Shown here: one piece after another, positions 1 to 11,499 of the stretch | Position numbering within the stretch: the first letter of the stretch is position 1 | Layout: each line of letters starts with the position of its first letter | NCBI GenBank assembly: GCA_027627225.1 | Contig: CM051029.1 | Span: forward strand, 77,194,578 to 77,258,577 | Length of the DNA: 64,000 nucleotides | Source of the DNA: Congeria kusceri | Taxonomy: Eukaryota > Mollusca > Bivalvia > Myida > Dreissenidae | Direction: 5' to 3' | Made by a program: the position numbers and the translations under genes | Notes under the pieces: generated by a model | Told to the model about the DNA's origin: nothing | Seen by the model: the letters and a program-made list of their open reading frames with translations, nothing else | The model's database searches: none

Positions 1-93
1 CGGGAGACAACCGCATGTTACTCATGCGCAAACGTATTGCAACAGTTGCTTCCTCTAGATCAAATCTTAATAACTAACCATATTATAACCATA

Positions 94-546
94 TTCTAAC
101 ATTATAGTCGCATATTTTTCGATAGAACAAGAACAATATCATCGTTGTTAAACTATCCAGTAAACAACGCGAACAAATAATTCCGAGACTAACGTCATTC
201 TTTCAGTTTATATCAATGAATGTGACATCAGCATGAATCTGTATCAATGAAAGACAATCACTGTTAACGGCGGAGAAGCGCTATTGAAAGTTCGCGCGGG
301 AAGTTTGGCGGAGCGAAGTAAAATATAGCTCTCGTTATAATTGCAAAGATATACTTGTAAGATCATTTTAGAAACGAAATAAATTTCGCATTATCGTTGT
401 TTATCGGTCAATAAACAACTCTTTGTCGTTCTGATGCGTGGGTATTTAACCACTCGAGCTAACGCTCTGGTTAATTTCTACGCATCAGAACAATACATCG
501 TTGTTTATTTGCCGATAAACAACGATATGCGAAAATTATTTCTTAA
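94..546 (+). mobile_element. Two-module foldback element, copy 1
   Basis: First of about twelve copies of a non-autonomous repeat. Module 1 begins TTCTAACAT and normally ends at the inverted ATCATGTTAGAA. Module 2 is a large hairpin: one arm contains CGTTGTTTATCGG and ATAAACAAC, the other the reverse complement, and the loop is flanked by TTCTGATGCGT and ACGCATCAGAA. This copy carries about 125 extra bases (roughly 190-315) not seen in the others. No protein is encoded. Boundaries are inferred by comparing copies; I could not identify a target-site duplication. Confidence 0.7.
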
Positions 547-587
547 TTCAATGCCTACTACCGTTCCCTCAGCACAATTATAGTTCA

Positions 588-852
588 GGGGTCGTATTCC
601 AGAAACATCTCAAGTAATATCTTATCCTTAATCTGGATTCATCATTGTATTTAGCCTTTTATCTCTGTCCACAGTGCACTAGTCCTAGGTATTTATTAAT
701 TATCACTATATTATTAGCAATTGTATGTTTTACTGTAAATGTTTACACATACACATATTTATTGGTAGCTTTAAACATATCACATTTTGGAATTTTTAGC
801 TTCAGTGGCTATGTGTTAAGATGAACTTAAGATGTTTCTCGAATAACACCCC
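588..852. mobile_element. MITE with terminal inverted repeats, TSD TCA
   Basis: The left end GGGGTCGTATTCCAGAAAC is repeated inverted at the right end as GAATAACACCCC after ACTTAAGATGTTTCTCG. A 3-bp direct repeat TCA lies immediately outside both ends (585-587 and 853-855). The GG-start termini and a TNA target fit a PIF/Harbinger-type MITE; that assignment is inference. There is no transposase in the element. Related copies lie at 58166-58419 and 59131-60101. Confidence 0.72.
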
Positions 853-961
853 TCACCTGAAAACATTAAACGTTGACTTAAAAAAAGCACAGTATACTTT
901 TTATGTCATATACCTGTCATATACTACTCGAACCATATACTTGAGCCCAAAAACGTGTGTC

Positions 962-1275
962 GACCTATAACGGCGACCGTGTGTCCACCGATGAATACAA
1001 CCGAATGTCCGCAGATGAAGGCAGCAATGTGACCGCCAATGAAGGCAACCGTGTGTTCGCCAATGAAGGCAACCGTGTGTGGGTCCGAACAAGGCAACCG
1101 TGTGTCCGCCAACCATGTGTCCGCCGATGAAGGCAACCATGTGTCTGCCGATCAAGGCAACCGTATGTCCGCCGATGAAGGCAACCGTGTGTCCGCCGAT
1201 GAAGGCAACCATGTGTCTGTCGATGAAGGCAACCATTTGTCCGCCAATTAGGCCAACCGTGTGTCCGCCGACTAA
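962..1275. repeat. 24-bp minisatellite (~13 copies)
   Basis: Tandem units of about 24 bp contain GGCAACCGTGTGTCCGCC followed by GATGAA, with substitutions and a few indels. Apparent open frames across it on both strands are translations of the repeat and are not genes. Confidence 0.9.
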
Positions 1276-1653
1276 ACATGGGTTGGAATTTCCAGTCACG
1301 TTTGTGTCAGTTTTAACTTTTCGTGCTGGCATGTGGGCTGTTTCTCTGTTTTGAAAAATGTTACGTGTAACGTCAAAGTGGTATGGGTGTTTAAGATATA
1401 TCATTCCACTTGAAAATGTCGAAAATCGGGCACACGGTAACATCTACCAACTTTAAAAAATCAATCAGTAGTAGCATAAATGTTATATTGCTTACTGATA
1501 CTAAGAAACTAATCCAGCTGACTGCATTATTCTTACATGAACAATCTAAGTTGTGTTTATAATTTATTATTTAACTTCACCGTAAAACAGGTGCAGTTTT
1601 ACAAAGCATGTCATTCACTGACTTCTGAAGTTCTGTCCTATCTTTACATTGAA
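1276..1653. other. No recognisable feature
   Basis: AT-rich single-copy-looking DNA between the minisatellite and the next foldback element. I see no coding, RNA or repeat signature. Confidence 0.6.
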
Positions 1654-1985
1654 TTCTAACATGATACTCGCTGATTTTTTCTACAGACAGTAACACAATT
1701 ATCGTTGTTAAGCTACCTCATAAACAAAGTAAAGAGTGGTCCCGATTGTGAGCGGAGCATAGTAAAATGTAGTTCTCATTACAATTGCAAAAATATTTGT
1801 CTTATCAAAATAATGTTCGCATTATCGTTGTTCGTTGGCCAATAAACAACTCTTTGTTTTTCTGATGCGTATCTATTAAATAACTCGGCCTAACGCCCAC
1901 GTGGTTTAATCCCTACGTATCAGAACTCCAAATAATTGTGTATTGGCTGATAAACAACGATAAGGAAAACATTATTTCGTAAATA
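1654..1985 (+). mobile_element. Two-module foldback element, copy 2
   Basis: Complete copy. TTCTAACATGATACTCGC opens module 1. Module 2 has the paired GTTGTT...AACAAC arms, with the TTCTGATGCGT and ACGTATCAGAA loop flanks. Typical length is about 330 bp. Confidence 0.75.
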
Positions 1986-2360
1986 TAATACCTTACGAAT
2001 TGAACGAGTAATTGTAGCATAGGCGTAAACCTGAATCTACGTGAAACCATAAGAAGAACATCACAGGTCACAGCCATATTTGAGCAAGTATTATGTATCT
2101 GGGCATATACTCATCAAGTTTTTTGAAGAACACGTAAGTAAATGTCTTAAAATGTAAACAACCCGTTAAGTCTGGGACAATGTCAATTATAGCTCGAGTT
2201 AGATAAAACGGTTTATGATAGTAACAATTATGATACATGATTTTGTTTTATGTTCATTTGACTTAAAAACTTAATAATACATATTCACTTTTGTGTACAC
2301 TTGATTATGATCTATCTCAGGTGCTGTATGAATACCGCTCCATGATTGCATTAATTGTGA
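1986..2360. other. No recognisable feature
   Basis: AT-rich intergenic sequence with no supported feature. Confidence 0.55.
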
Positions 2361-2470
2361 ACCACGCGTTTCGCGGTTTCCTCGTTAACGTCATAATTTA
2401 TCGATCGATGCTGGAAACTGCCACTGAATTTACATGTACTCTGAGCATGAGGAAATCGTGCATTTCATGG
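2361..2470. repeat. Divergent copy of 105-bp hairpin repeat
   Basis: Contains TTTCCTCG and the inverted GAGGAAATCG around ATCGATCGATG and TACATGTA. It matches the arrangement of the better-preserved copies near 13921, 50975 and 58473, but is more diverged. Confidence 0.5.
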
Positions 2471-2849
2471 CGGTTACTGACGTAAATAATCACGTTGACC
2501 CGTTCTATAAATAGATGTCGCGTCAAAGACACAGGCCCAGAGAAAAATATCCGCTCCGCAAGCGTATCCGTATCCACATTATTATATGCGAAGGCGCTGC
2601 ACATATTGTATCGCAGTATGCGAAGACATTCACAGGTGGTGAATTTGAACAATATAAAGCATCAAACAGTTATCTACAGCGTCAGTCATGACTCATTCCA
2701 AGGTTACCCGTTATAACCGAGCTATTGTACTCGGTGAGTCTAAGGTTGAGTTATTTAGGTGTCTCATGACTATGTCTGCTATTTTTCCAATGTGTTATGT
2801 ATAACAACCTTCCGTTTAACATGCTTCGACCGCTTTCCATGTGCGCGTG

Positions 2850-3003
2850 ATCCGGTATCCGTGTCCGTGATCGTATCCATGTCCGTGATCGTATCCGTAT
2901 CCGTCGTCCGCATGTAGCTTTTCCATGTGCGCGTGATCCGTTATCCGTGACCGTATCCGTATCCGTCGTCCGCATGTAACTTTTCCATGTGCGCGTATCC
3001 GTA
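2850..3003. repeat. GTATCC-type short tandem repeat with duplicated ~75-bp block
   Basis: Runs of GTATCC, GTGTCC and GTGATC alternate. A larger block ending in TTTTCCATGTGCGCG occurs three times (near 2833, 2914 and 2980). Related sequence in the opposite orientation lies at 4142-4345. Confidence 0.7.
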
Positions 3004-3079
3004 GTGCGTAAATGATATTATGTATACAGTCTTTTATACTATTTATTATTTAAAGACGGTAAAAAATAATTTTGATTTA

Positions 3080-3155
3080 CGAAATAATCTTCGATTTAGC
3101 ATTCTTTATGGGCTAATAAACAACGATTTGAAGTTCTGCTGCGTAGGAATTAAAC
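3080..3155 (-). mobile_element. Foldback element fragment (module 2 arm)
   Basis: Minus-strand partial copy: GAAATAATCTTCG, then the AATAAACAACG arm and GTTCTGCTGCGTAGG, which correspond to one arm and the loop flank of module 2. Module 1 is absent. Confidence 0.6.
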
Positions 3156-4141
3156 TACGTATTCATTGTGACATCACTTTCATTGATAAACGCTGAACGA
3201 ATGATGTCATAATCTGAACTACATTTTTGCGTTGTTAATGGTTGTTTTTACAACGGAATTTTGTTCTTTGTCTGTGTGTTAAAAACAAATCTTGTACTAA
3301 AAAAAATCTGTATGTTAAAAACGAATCTTTGTACTATGTGCAAGAATATGTATACATTCGAGAAATGTATAGTAAAACACAGCATTATACTCATCTTGCA
3401 AATCATTAGGAATGTGCTTCAAAAACAACAACAGATATTGTTGTTTGAGGTAGCAGTTCATGTTTTTGAAAGCTGTTTAGTTTGATAAATGCAAGTGCAG
3501 TAGAGCATTGTCGAATTATTAATGTCAATATAGCATCTAATCTGGTCAGTTCGTGGATGAAATTATGATGTAATTTTCTCTTCAAGGACGTAACGTCGCT
3601 TGCCAGAATTCTATGCAAGTGTGAGCCGAAGAACAGCCTGACTTATTAGAGAACAAAAATGAGTAAAAAACATCGATGTATAAATATACCATAATAGTTA
3701 GTTTATTGCAGTTATTTGTGTTTGAAACTAATTAATTGTTAAAAAATATCAACCCCTCGTGTTGTAAGTAAACATTTGTTAAGAATTAATTTCATTTAAA
3801 TCCAACGCAAATCAATGGAAATAAACAAGGACACATTAAAAACTATTTATATCAAAACACAAAATATCAGTGGAAGGGCCACCGCGTATGACGTCATGAA
3901 AAGTTGCCCTCGAACTTACAGGAAGTTGAAAAAGATCAAGATCGTTGTTAGGTAATGTTTATTTTCAAGTAAGATTACGGATTTCCAAACAAAGGCCAAA
4001 GGCTCGCTTACTAACGAAATTCCTGAACTCGTTTAATAAAATATGATATGAAATGACAACTCGTTTCAGATCCTATATATCATATGCAAATATGTAATAT
4101 TCTTCATAAATATACAACATTCTTCATAAATATTGGCCCTG
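3156..4141. other. No recognisable feature
   Basis: About 1 kb of AT-rich DNA with homopolymer runs and no long open frame, RNA-like fold or repeat I can name. Confidence 0.5.
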
Positions 4142-4345
4142 GATACTCGACAACTCGTCCGTGAATGTGTCCGTGTCCGTAAAAATCGCTCACTGTGCAA
4201 TTCGTCACGAATGCGGACACGGATAGGGAGGTAAATGGACACGGAAACGGACAAATGGAAACGACACTGCGTATTTCAACTGGAGCGATATTTTATTTAC
4301 GGACACGGACGCGGATCACGGACACGGATCACGCGCACATGGAAA
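4142..4345 (-). repeat. GGACACGGAT-type short repeat
   Basis: Irregular runs of GGACACGG and CGGATCACGG, the reverse complement of the motifs at 2850-3003, followed by the same GCGCACATGGAAAAG block in inverted orientation. This suggests one dispersed short-repeat family present in both orientations. Confidence 0.6.
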
Positions 4346-4640
4346 AGCGGCCAAAGCTAGATACCATGTCGTACTCATCGGCATAAAATTGCTCAACGAG
4401 CGATATTTTGCGGATGCGCTTTGCGGATACGGACTGCGGACATATGGAATCGGTCCAACTGTTTTCAACTTGTTTGATTTTTTGCCAATGCGGATTTGCG
4501 CAGTGCGATTATGGAAAAGCGGCCTTACCGATATGTTGCTGGTTATAAATGATAGAATTGTGTACGTAAAATAAAGTTCGTCCATTTAACAAAGCCGTTG
4601 TCTGTTGGAAATACCCAAATTGATTACAACAACCACAATT

Positions 4641-4740
4641 AGGGGGAAAATGGCCGTAGAAATAATTTCATGACCAAGCGCGGCCACATAACTTGTGTGG
4701 GGATTGGTCATGAAATTATTTCAACGGCCTTTCTCCCCCT
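4641..4740. repeat. Foldback hairpin, ~36-bp arms
   Basis: AGGGGGAAAATGGCCGT and AATAATTTCATGACCAA at 4641-4676 are repeated inverted at 4704-4740 as TTGGTCATGAAATTATTT and ACGGCCTTTCTCCCCCT. The arms are separated by a loop of about 27 bases. There is no coding content. It is probably a small foldback transposon. Confidence 0.8.
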
Positions 4741-5356
4741 ACCTCTGATTCAAGTAGGGCAGTTGTCAGTTACTGGCATAAGTATGTGCACTTAGTACTG
4801 GTAAACCAGCTTACCCGGAAAAGTGTGAGTAGGTTAACTGACTGCCGTTATATGACTGAAATACTGTTGAATACGGCGAAAAATCCAAACAAAAAAACAA
4901 CTCTGTAAAAGCCATCTTGATTAGGAACTGAGACAAAGTCAGAATGTTTCAATAGTTTTATGATAATACTATCAAAAGCTGATACAAATGCTCTTAAACA
5001 TTGCTTTTGCTGCGGATAAACTATTAAGACCGAATTCGTCACTGGTAAAGACAAATTCATTGAACACATTGTTTACCAAATATTTTATGAGCATTTATAA
5101 GCTATATATACCGGAAATGAAAGAGACCGTAAGAAATATGCTTTTGAACGATTAAACGAATGAATAATATGCGTTTTGACAGTGATGGTTGTTTGCTCAG
5201 TGAAGTATTGAAAATTAATGACTCGTGCATGGAAATTTCCTTTGCTATATTTGCATATATAATATGCTTATAACCTATTTGATGAATGTGACTCGTCTTC
5301 CTGAACACGTGATTAGAGACATAACATTATTGTCACGTACAGAGATACCATTCATA
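4741..5356. other. No recognisable feature
   Basis: AT-rich sequence; I see nothing supportable. Confidence 0.5.
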
Positions 5357-5526
5357 GCGGGTCCGTGGTCTAGCGGTAACACACTGACTTCAAAAACCCA
5401 ATGTCCCAGATTCGAGCCCCGAAGTGCAGTACAATGTGTTTCAAACCGGGCACTCGAAGACCCAGGGTCGTCTCCTGTGTCTTCCACGTTCACCAATTAC
5501 TCAAACTAACAAGTCTTCTTGTTATA
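5357..5526 (+). mobile_element. tRNA-derived SINE, family 1, copy 1
   Basis: The head carries a Pol III A box (TGGTCTAGCGGTAACAC) and a B box (AGATTCGAGCCC) spaced as in a tRNA. The body (GTGCAGTACAATGTG, AGACCCAGGGTC, AACAAGTCTTCT) matches the copy at 16498. The tRNA cloverleaf is not intact, so this is a SINE rather than a tRNA gene. The 3' end is placed from the extent of shared sequence. Confidence 0.75.
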
Positions 5527-6029
5527 GAGAACTTCATAGCTATGATACTATGCTATGCTATGTGTGTTTGTTTCGTTATTGTTGTATTATTATATCTAGT
5601 TGAAATCTGCGCGTATTTCTGATTAAATGTAGAATAAAGCTTATAATGATCAATATTACAGTGTATATTTACACCTTTAAGATTTTATCCTACCGTATAA
5701 TTCTGTGTTAACAGATTAAAAAAACATCAACCGTCTTTATACATATAAAATATATGTTACTGTAAAATGTACTTGTCTGCTCTATTCAATCCTCGGCATA
5801 TAATGCGTTTAAAATCAACAACGTTTGAAGCATTAAATAATTAATTTGTATTTAGATGTTAAAAAGGGACGGTACGATTTTGCACGAACATTATAACGTT
5901 AAACCATCCATTTATTCGTGTGGTGTCAGTATATTTTTAAAATATATGCGCAGTGCTTGTTTTCTAATTCTAAACCGAATGAAGCCGTTGCTGAAGGATA
6001 AACGGGTCTGTATTGACAGAAAATATATA
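5527..6029. other. No recognisable feature
   Basis: AT-rich stretch without supported features. Confidence 0.5.
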
Positions 6030-6155
6030 TTTGCATTTTTCGATAAATAAAATAGCACTCGTGGTTTAATTCCTTCGCATCAGAACTCCAAATTGTTGCT
6101 TATTGGCCGATATACAACGATAAATTGGAAATTATTTCTTAAAAAACATATACTA
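6030..6155 (+). mobile_element. Foldback element fragment (3' arm)
   Basis: Keeps the loop-side CGTGGTTTAATTCC, CGCATCAGAACTCC and the 3' arm TTATTGGCCGATATACAACG, ending GAAATTATTTCTTAA. Module 1 and the 5' arm are missing. Confidence 0.65.
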
Positions 6156-6341
6156 GTACTATTTAAAAGTCAGGCATAAAGAAGAATGTTCGTTGAGAGT
6201 TCATGTAAGTTAGAAATTGATATCTGCTGCAGCATTCACCAGCAAATATGTAATTTAATCATGATGATGATTTCGTGGACTGCTACGAAATGTAACGTAT
6301 TTCATACATGGTACAACAGTTTGATCCTCTTGGAAATAAGA

Positions 6342-6346
6342 CGATG

Positions 6347-6377
<31 letters not shown>

Positions 6378-6395
6378 TAATAATAATAATCATTG
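6342..6395. repeat. ATA/ATG trinucleotide microsatellite
   Basis: An (ATA)n run with interspersed ATG. Confidence 0.9.
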
Positions 6396-6703
6396 TGATT
6401 TTGTCGGACGGTATGTTTGTTTCTTAGCAACTGCTCGCAAAAAATTATGAACGCGTTTGCATAAAATTTTCTGCGAATGTTGAACAAAATATTAGATCAG
6501 GATCACCGTCTCGATCCAGGAATTTGTATTAGGCATTCTCAATCATTGCCTAATTAAAAGGAGATACGTTAAATTGCAAATTATGCTGTGTTAAACATCA
6601 TACGTTTGTAAAACATCTTGAAGAATTGTTGTTATTGTTGTTGTCGATGTTCTTGTTGCTCTTGCTGGTGGTGGTTTTAATCTGCATTCCATTTGCCGTG
6701 CTA

Positions 6704-6811
6704 GTAATTTAAACAAAGACCACCAGAAGCTATGAAGCATTCGTGTGTCACACGCGAAGTAATTTAAACAAAGACCACCAGAATCTATGAAGCATTCGTG
6801 TGTCACACGCG
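6704..6811. repeat. 55-bp tandem duplication
   Basis: Two adjacent copies start GTAATTTAAACAAAGACC and end TGTGTCACACGCG, differing at one or two positions. The downstream sequence (TTTATGATTTCCTCG, ATCGATCAGA) resembles the start of the 105-bp hairpin repeat. Confidence 0.85.
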
Positions 6812-6897
6812 TTTTATGATTTCCTCGTACTATGATAATATCGATCAGACCAGAAAACATTCCCTAGCTTTTTTCTGCTTAGTACATGTATTATTAA

Positions 6898-6957
6898 CAG
6901 TACTACTGCTACTGCTGCTGGTACTACTTCTGCTGATGCTGCTACTACGATAATAAT
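6898..6957. repeat. CTA/CTG trinucleotide microsatellite
   Basis: An imperfect mix of CTG, CTA and CTT triplets. Confidence 0.8.
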
Positions 6958-7052
6958 TCATAAACAATACATTATAATTGCGATCATCATTTCCCATTAT
7001 TTTCTGACTTTATCAACGTAGTTTCTTTTTGATGTGGTAAAATATGCGGTAA

Positions 7053-7382
7053 TTCTAACATGACACGCGAAGAGTTTGCTATAGACAAAAAACACAATTT
7101 CCGTTCTTAAATTGTCAATAAACAACTCAAAATAGTACTTCAGTAGCTGTAAAATATAGTTCTCATTGTAATTTTCAGGTCATGTTAGAATCGAAATAAT
7201 TTTCACTTTATCGCTGTTTATCTGTGAATCATCAAATTTTTTTTTTCGTTCTGATGCGTGTATATTAAAATTATTAAACCAATCGGGCTAACGCGCTCGT
7301 TGTTTAATTTCTACACATCAGAACACAAAATCGTTGTTTATTTACAGATGAACAACTCAATATGGAAATTTATTTCTTAAAT
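7053..7382 (+). mobile_element. Two-module foldback element, copy 5
   Basis: Full-length but diverged copy. It has TTCTAACATGACACGCG at the left, CATGTTAGAATCGAAATAAT between the modules, and TTCTGATGCGT with an inverted ACACATCAGAAC around the loop. Confidence 0.7.
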
Positions 7383-7465
7383 TAATATAGTCAACATTGT
7401 CGGAATCTTAAGTCGAAAAGTAAACAAACTAAACAAACTAGGTTCATTAAATTTAATATGGTTAT

Positions 7466-7640
7466 AGAGAGCAATGAGGTGATAATTCACATTGCTGTTT
7501 ATTTGTCTTACACAATTCTGGTTGCTATGGCAACTAAATAATTTAATATCGCACATCAACAAGAATGATGCTACCCGTGTTTGCTGGGCTGATTTCGATG
7601 GGGTAAAACATTCATGAAGAAAGTCAAGATTGTAGAAACG
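7466..7640. repeat. Dispersed repeat shared with 60166-60340
   Basis: GAGCAATGAGGTGATAA, GGTTGCTATGGCAAC and ATTCATGAAGAAAGTCA recur in the same order near 60166-60340 with moderate divergence. Class unknown. Confidence 0.55.
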
Positions 7641-7825
7641 GATCTGAAATACCAACAATATTTTTCATGGGGAAAAAATCTGACCTTGATAAATTAGCTA
7701 TTCCATTGACATTACATAATTTCAGCGTATACGATTATGTTCCGTTTTACTCAGGTTTTGTTTTTTTCGACGGCGGTATTTCGTTTGCCGTACGTAAACT
7801 CGCACGGTAATTTCAAAAGCGTTGA

Positions 7826-9000
7826 AGCAATTAACTTGAAACTTCAGGTCTTATTGAGGAGAAGTGGGAGGCAAAACAACCATATCTCTGCGCTTCATTA
7901 TTCTATAAGATGCCGTTATTAACTTAAAACTTCAAAGGTGGATATATCTCCTTGAATAGAAGTGCATAGCACAAGAACCGTTACTCTGCACTTCATAATT
8001 CTGGAGCTATTGCCCTTTGTTAATTAGTATGCCCCCGAGGGACAGCATATTAAAATCTAACTGTCCGTCTGTCCGGCCGTCCGTGCGTCCGTCTGCTAGA
8101 CCGTCCGGCCAAGGTAAAAGTTTTTTATCATGTCAAATAACTTGAATAATATCAAAGGTATTTACTTCAAACTTGAAATACTTCTTTACATTCAATGTCT
8201 CCACCAGGGAAAGCAAACCCGATACCTCTGTTTTGCATTTTAACAGATTTATGCCCCTTTTTCAAGTTTTTGTCAAGCCGGCCTGCGGTCAGCTCGCCTT
8301 AGTTGTCACAATGGCGGTTTGGTGTTTGTGCGTCCGTGCGTGCGTCCGTCCGATCTTGTCCGGACTGTAACTTCCCCATTTATCAGATATTTTTAAATAA
8401 CTTGCCACAATTGTTCACCTTGTGAAGACAGCATGTCGCGCGCATGACCTGTGTACCTAGCTCAATTGTCAAGGTCACACTTAGAGGTCAAAGGTCAAAT
8501 ATGGGCGTAATACATCTTGTCCGGACTGTAACTTCATCATTCATTAGGCAATTTTAACAATTTAACACAAATGTTCACCATGTGGAGGCAGAGTGTCGCG
8601 CGCAAGACCTGCGTCCCTTACCTCAAATGTCAAGGTCACACGTAGAGGTCAGAGGTCAAATACGGGCATAATACAGCTTGTCCGGACTTTAACTTCATAA
8701 TTAATCATGCAATTTTAATATAAATTGCCACAGATGTTCATCACGTGGAGACGGCGTGTTGAACGCAAAACCAGTTTCCCTGGCTGAAATGTCAAGGTCA
8801 CACTAAGAAGTCAAATATCAAATATAGACATAATGCAGCTTGTCAAGACTGTAACTTCATCATTCATCAGGCAATTTAAAAATAACTAGCCCCGAATGTT
8901 CAGCACGTGGAGACGGCGTGTTGCACGCAAGACATGTGTCTGTAGCTCAAAGGTCAAGGTAACACTGAGAGGTCAAAGGAATAGATCTGCTTGTTAGAAA
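7826..9000 (+). mobile_element. Helentron-like repeat family C, ~160-bp tandem core
   Basis: It begins with two ~85-bp units (TTAACTTGAAACTTCA / TTAACTTAAAACTTCA) and GCCCCCGAGGG with a TCCGTCCG-rich stretch. Four tandem units of about 160 bp follow, each starting near CTTGTCCGGACTGTAACTTC (8353, 8516, 8678, 8838). Units 1 and 2 contain AGGTCA direct repeats. The tandem core resembles pearl/Helentron-associated elements described in molluscs; that link is inference and both ends are approximate. Confidence 0.55.
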
Positions 9001-9158
9001 ATGAGATTTTAAAATAATTACAACACAGGTTGCTTTATTGAGAACGGACTCGACATGTTGCAACGGGCATCTGGTTTAAAATGTCATCCAATGACTTATC
9101 TGTAAAAAATAAAGGATCGGATTTAACATTCAATCACGAAAAGCATAAAAAATCAAAA

Positions 9159-9229
9159 TGCCTCCACCGGTCTCGAACCTTTGACCTACAGATCAAAAGT
9201 CTGCTGCGCTAACAACTCAACCAGACGCA
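9159..9229 (-). tRNA. tRNA-Lys-like remnant (TTT anticodon), probably non-functional
   Basis: The minus strand gives a 71-nt fold. The acceptor pairs TGCGTCT with GGAGGCA (six of seven pairs). The D region is GGTTGAGTTGTTAGCGC. A 5-bp anticodon stem encloses CTTTTGA, whose anticodon would be TTT (Lys). A B box GGTTCGAGACC is present. The T stem pairs poorly, so this is more likely a tRNA pseudogene or SINE head than a working tRNA. Confidence 0.5.
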
Positions 9230-9654
9230 CGTATGCTTATTTTCACGTGTATTATTATCACTGTAAGTGATACACTTTAAAACATATCGACGAAAAGCCG
9301 TATATGTGCTTGATAATTTTACCTTTTCAATTGACGTTCATTCGTAAACAACATTCCCGTGCAAATGTAAGTGCTAGCGTTCTTATAGCGCGTTCTGCCC
9401 AGGTCATCTTACGTCTACAAATTCGCCAGGTCTGTCATTCCTGCCTCGTTCTGAACACGTGGAATTGTAGTTTGCACCTCTGCAGAGCTCCTTGTCACGC
9501 GTTCGATTATAAGTCTACAAACGGGAAGCGAGTGACGCCTATTGACCCTCCTGCCATCTCCATCACCGTCCTCCTCCGTATATACTGGTACACGTGTACG
9601 GGTGTTACAGTTACAGCGTGATTAAGAAAAAACTGTGCGTGCGTCCGCTGAAGA
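9230..9654. other. No recognisable feature
   Basis: A 105-codon frame runs through 9304-9621, but it has no domain, signal or composition I recognise, and I do not call it a gene. Confidence 0.5.
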
Positions 9655-10590
9655 ATATATAAATGTGTGTACATCTGTCCGCCGATGATCGTGTACTAGT
9701 ATGTGTCCACCGATGATCGTTTATGTCACCAACGATGATCGTATAGGTGTCCGCCGATGAACGTGTATGTGTCCGCCTATGATCGTGTATGTGTGCGCCT
9801 ATGAACGTGTATGAGTTCGCCTATGATCGTGTATGTGTGCGCCTATGAACGTGTATATGTCCGCCAATGATCGTGTACGTGTGTGCGCCTATGATCTTGT
9901 ATGTTTCTGCTTGTGAACGTGTTTGTGCTCGCCTATGATCGTGTATGTGTGCGCCTATGAACGTGTATGTGTTCGCCTATGATCGTGTATGTGTGCGCCT
10001 ATGAACGTGTATATGTCCGCCGATGATCGTGTATATGTGTGCGCCTATGATCTTGTATGTTTCTGCCTGTGAACGTGTTTGTGTTCGCCTATGATCGTGT
10101 ATGTGTGCGCCTGTGATCGTGTAGTTTTTCGCCGATGAGCATATATGAAGATGTGATTGTCCGCCTATAAACGTGTATGTGTACGCCTATGAACGTGTAT
10201 GTGTACGCCTATGAACGTGTATGTGTCCGCTTATGAACGTGTATGTGTCCGCCTATGAACGTGTATGTGTACGCCTATGAACGTGTATGTGTACGCCTAT
10301 TAACGTGTATGTGTCCTATGAAAGTATTATGTGTTCGCCTATAAACTTGTATGTGTCCGCTCATGAACGTATATGTGTCCTCTTATGAACGTGTATGTTT
10401 CCGCTTATGAACGTGTATGTGTCCTCTTATGAGCGTGTATGTGTCCTCATATGAACGTGTATGTGTCCTCCTATGAACGTATATGTCCTCCTATGAATGC
10501 GTATGTGTCCGCCAGTGAACGTGTATGTGTCTGCCTATTAACGTGTATGTGGCAGCCTTTGAACTTGTATGTGCCCGCATATGATCGTGC
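9655..10590. repeat. 22-bp minisatellite (~42 copies)
   Basis: Tandem array of GTGTATGTGTCCGCC plus TATGAAC units, with variants GTGCGCC, GTTCGCC and GTCCTCC. Neighbouring units alternate GATC and GAAC, so short higher-order blocks are visible (for example, the series near 9800 recurs near 9950). Confidence 0.92.
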
Positions 10591-11499
10591 TAACATTTGG
10601 TAAGAGTTTCGACTTTATTACACGCACAACCAAAATGCTTTCGATTATTAATAATCAGCAATATCTGCGTGGAACTAAATAAAAACAAAATTAAAACACA
10701 CTCCAGTGTTACACTGCGGCAGCAATTACTGGACTATTTTCACGTATCATATGTTGTGTCAGGAGTTCACGATGAGAAACAAATTGAGAAACAGTTTTTT
10801 GGTGGATTTTCGGAAAATAAATTAAAATCAGTTTGAGCATGAAAGTGCGTCGAAGTCAAATTTTCGAAGTGGACATGTTCCTTTATAAAAATACATTGAC
10901 TGCTTATGAGTTAATAGTAATACAATTGATGTAGAATGAACACTCGCCTTGAGAAATCATGTTCTTTATCAGTTATTAGAGCACTGATTCTTGTTAGCCA
11001 GCTTTATTTATGCGCAAAACATGTTTCGTTTTACTCTGATGTTTTTCGAAGGCGTCAGAGGTGGTTGGTTTCTCATACTTACGTTAACTTGCACATGTAC
11101 TGTAAAAATGTCTTGCTGTTTTTGTGTCATGCTTCAGACATGTTTACATCTTGAGGTCTTTTCTTCTTAGGCAGTTAAATCCGAGAATAAACAATTGTGA
11201 CATGTATTTTCCAATGGAGTAAACTTTTTACATGTAGATCTACATGGATACTATTCTTTCATCGGCGTTTGCGAACAAATTAAGAACTTTACGTCATTTC
11301 TTTCATGTATTCAAGTAGAGATATCAACAGAGTTTTATGTCATTGTAATCGAACTAATGCCCAACATGCAGATACTTTGAAAATTAAGTATAATCAACAA
11401 TAAATCCGGTTGAAAGCAAGAGAGACAACTCGATGGTACTCCTGAGCAGTTTCATTTATAGATCATTGTACATTAAAATGTTAAAAAATACTAAATATT
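10591..11499. other. No recognisable feature
   Basis: AT-rich. Short open frames at 10597-10836 and 10936-11154 show no recognisable domain. AGAGACAACTCG at 11422 resembles a short mollusc-type repeat also seen at 3-11 and near 55280. Confidence 0.5.

Noticed and set aside
5357..5430. Functional tRNA gene
   Set aside because: A and B boxes are present, but acceptor and anticodon stems do not form, and the body repeats at 16498, so it is a SINE.
8010..8110. GTCCGTCC run as a stand-alone minisatellite
   Set aside because: It is the head region of the family-C mobile repeat, comparable to heads of families A and D.
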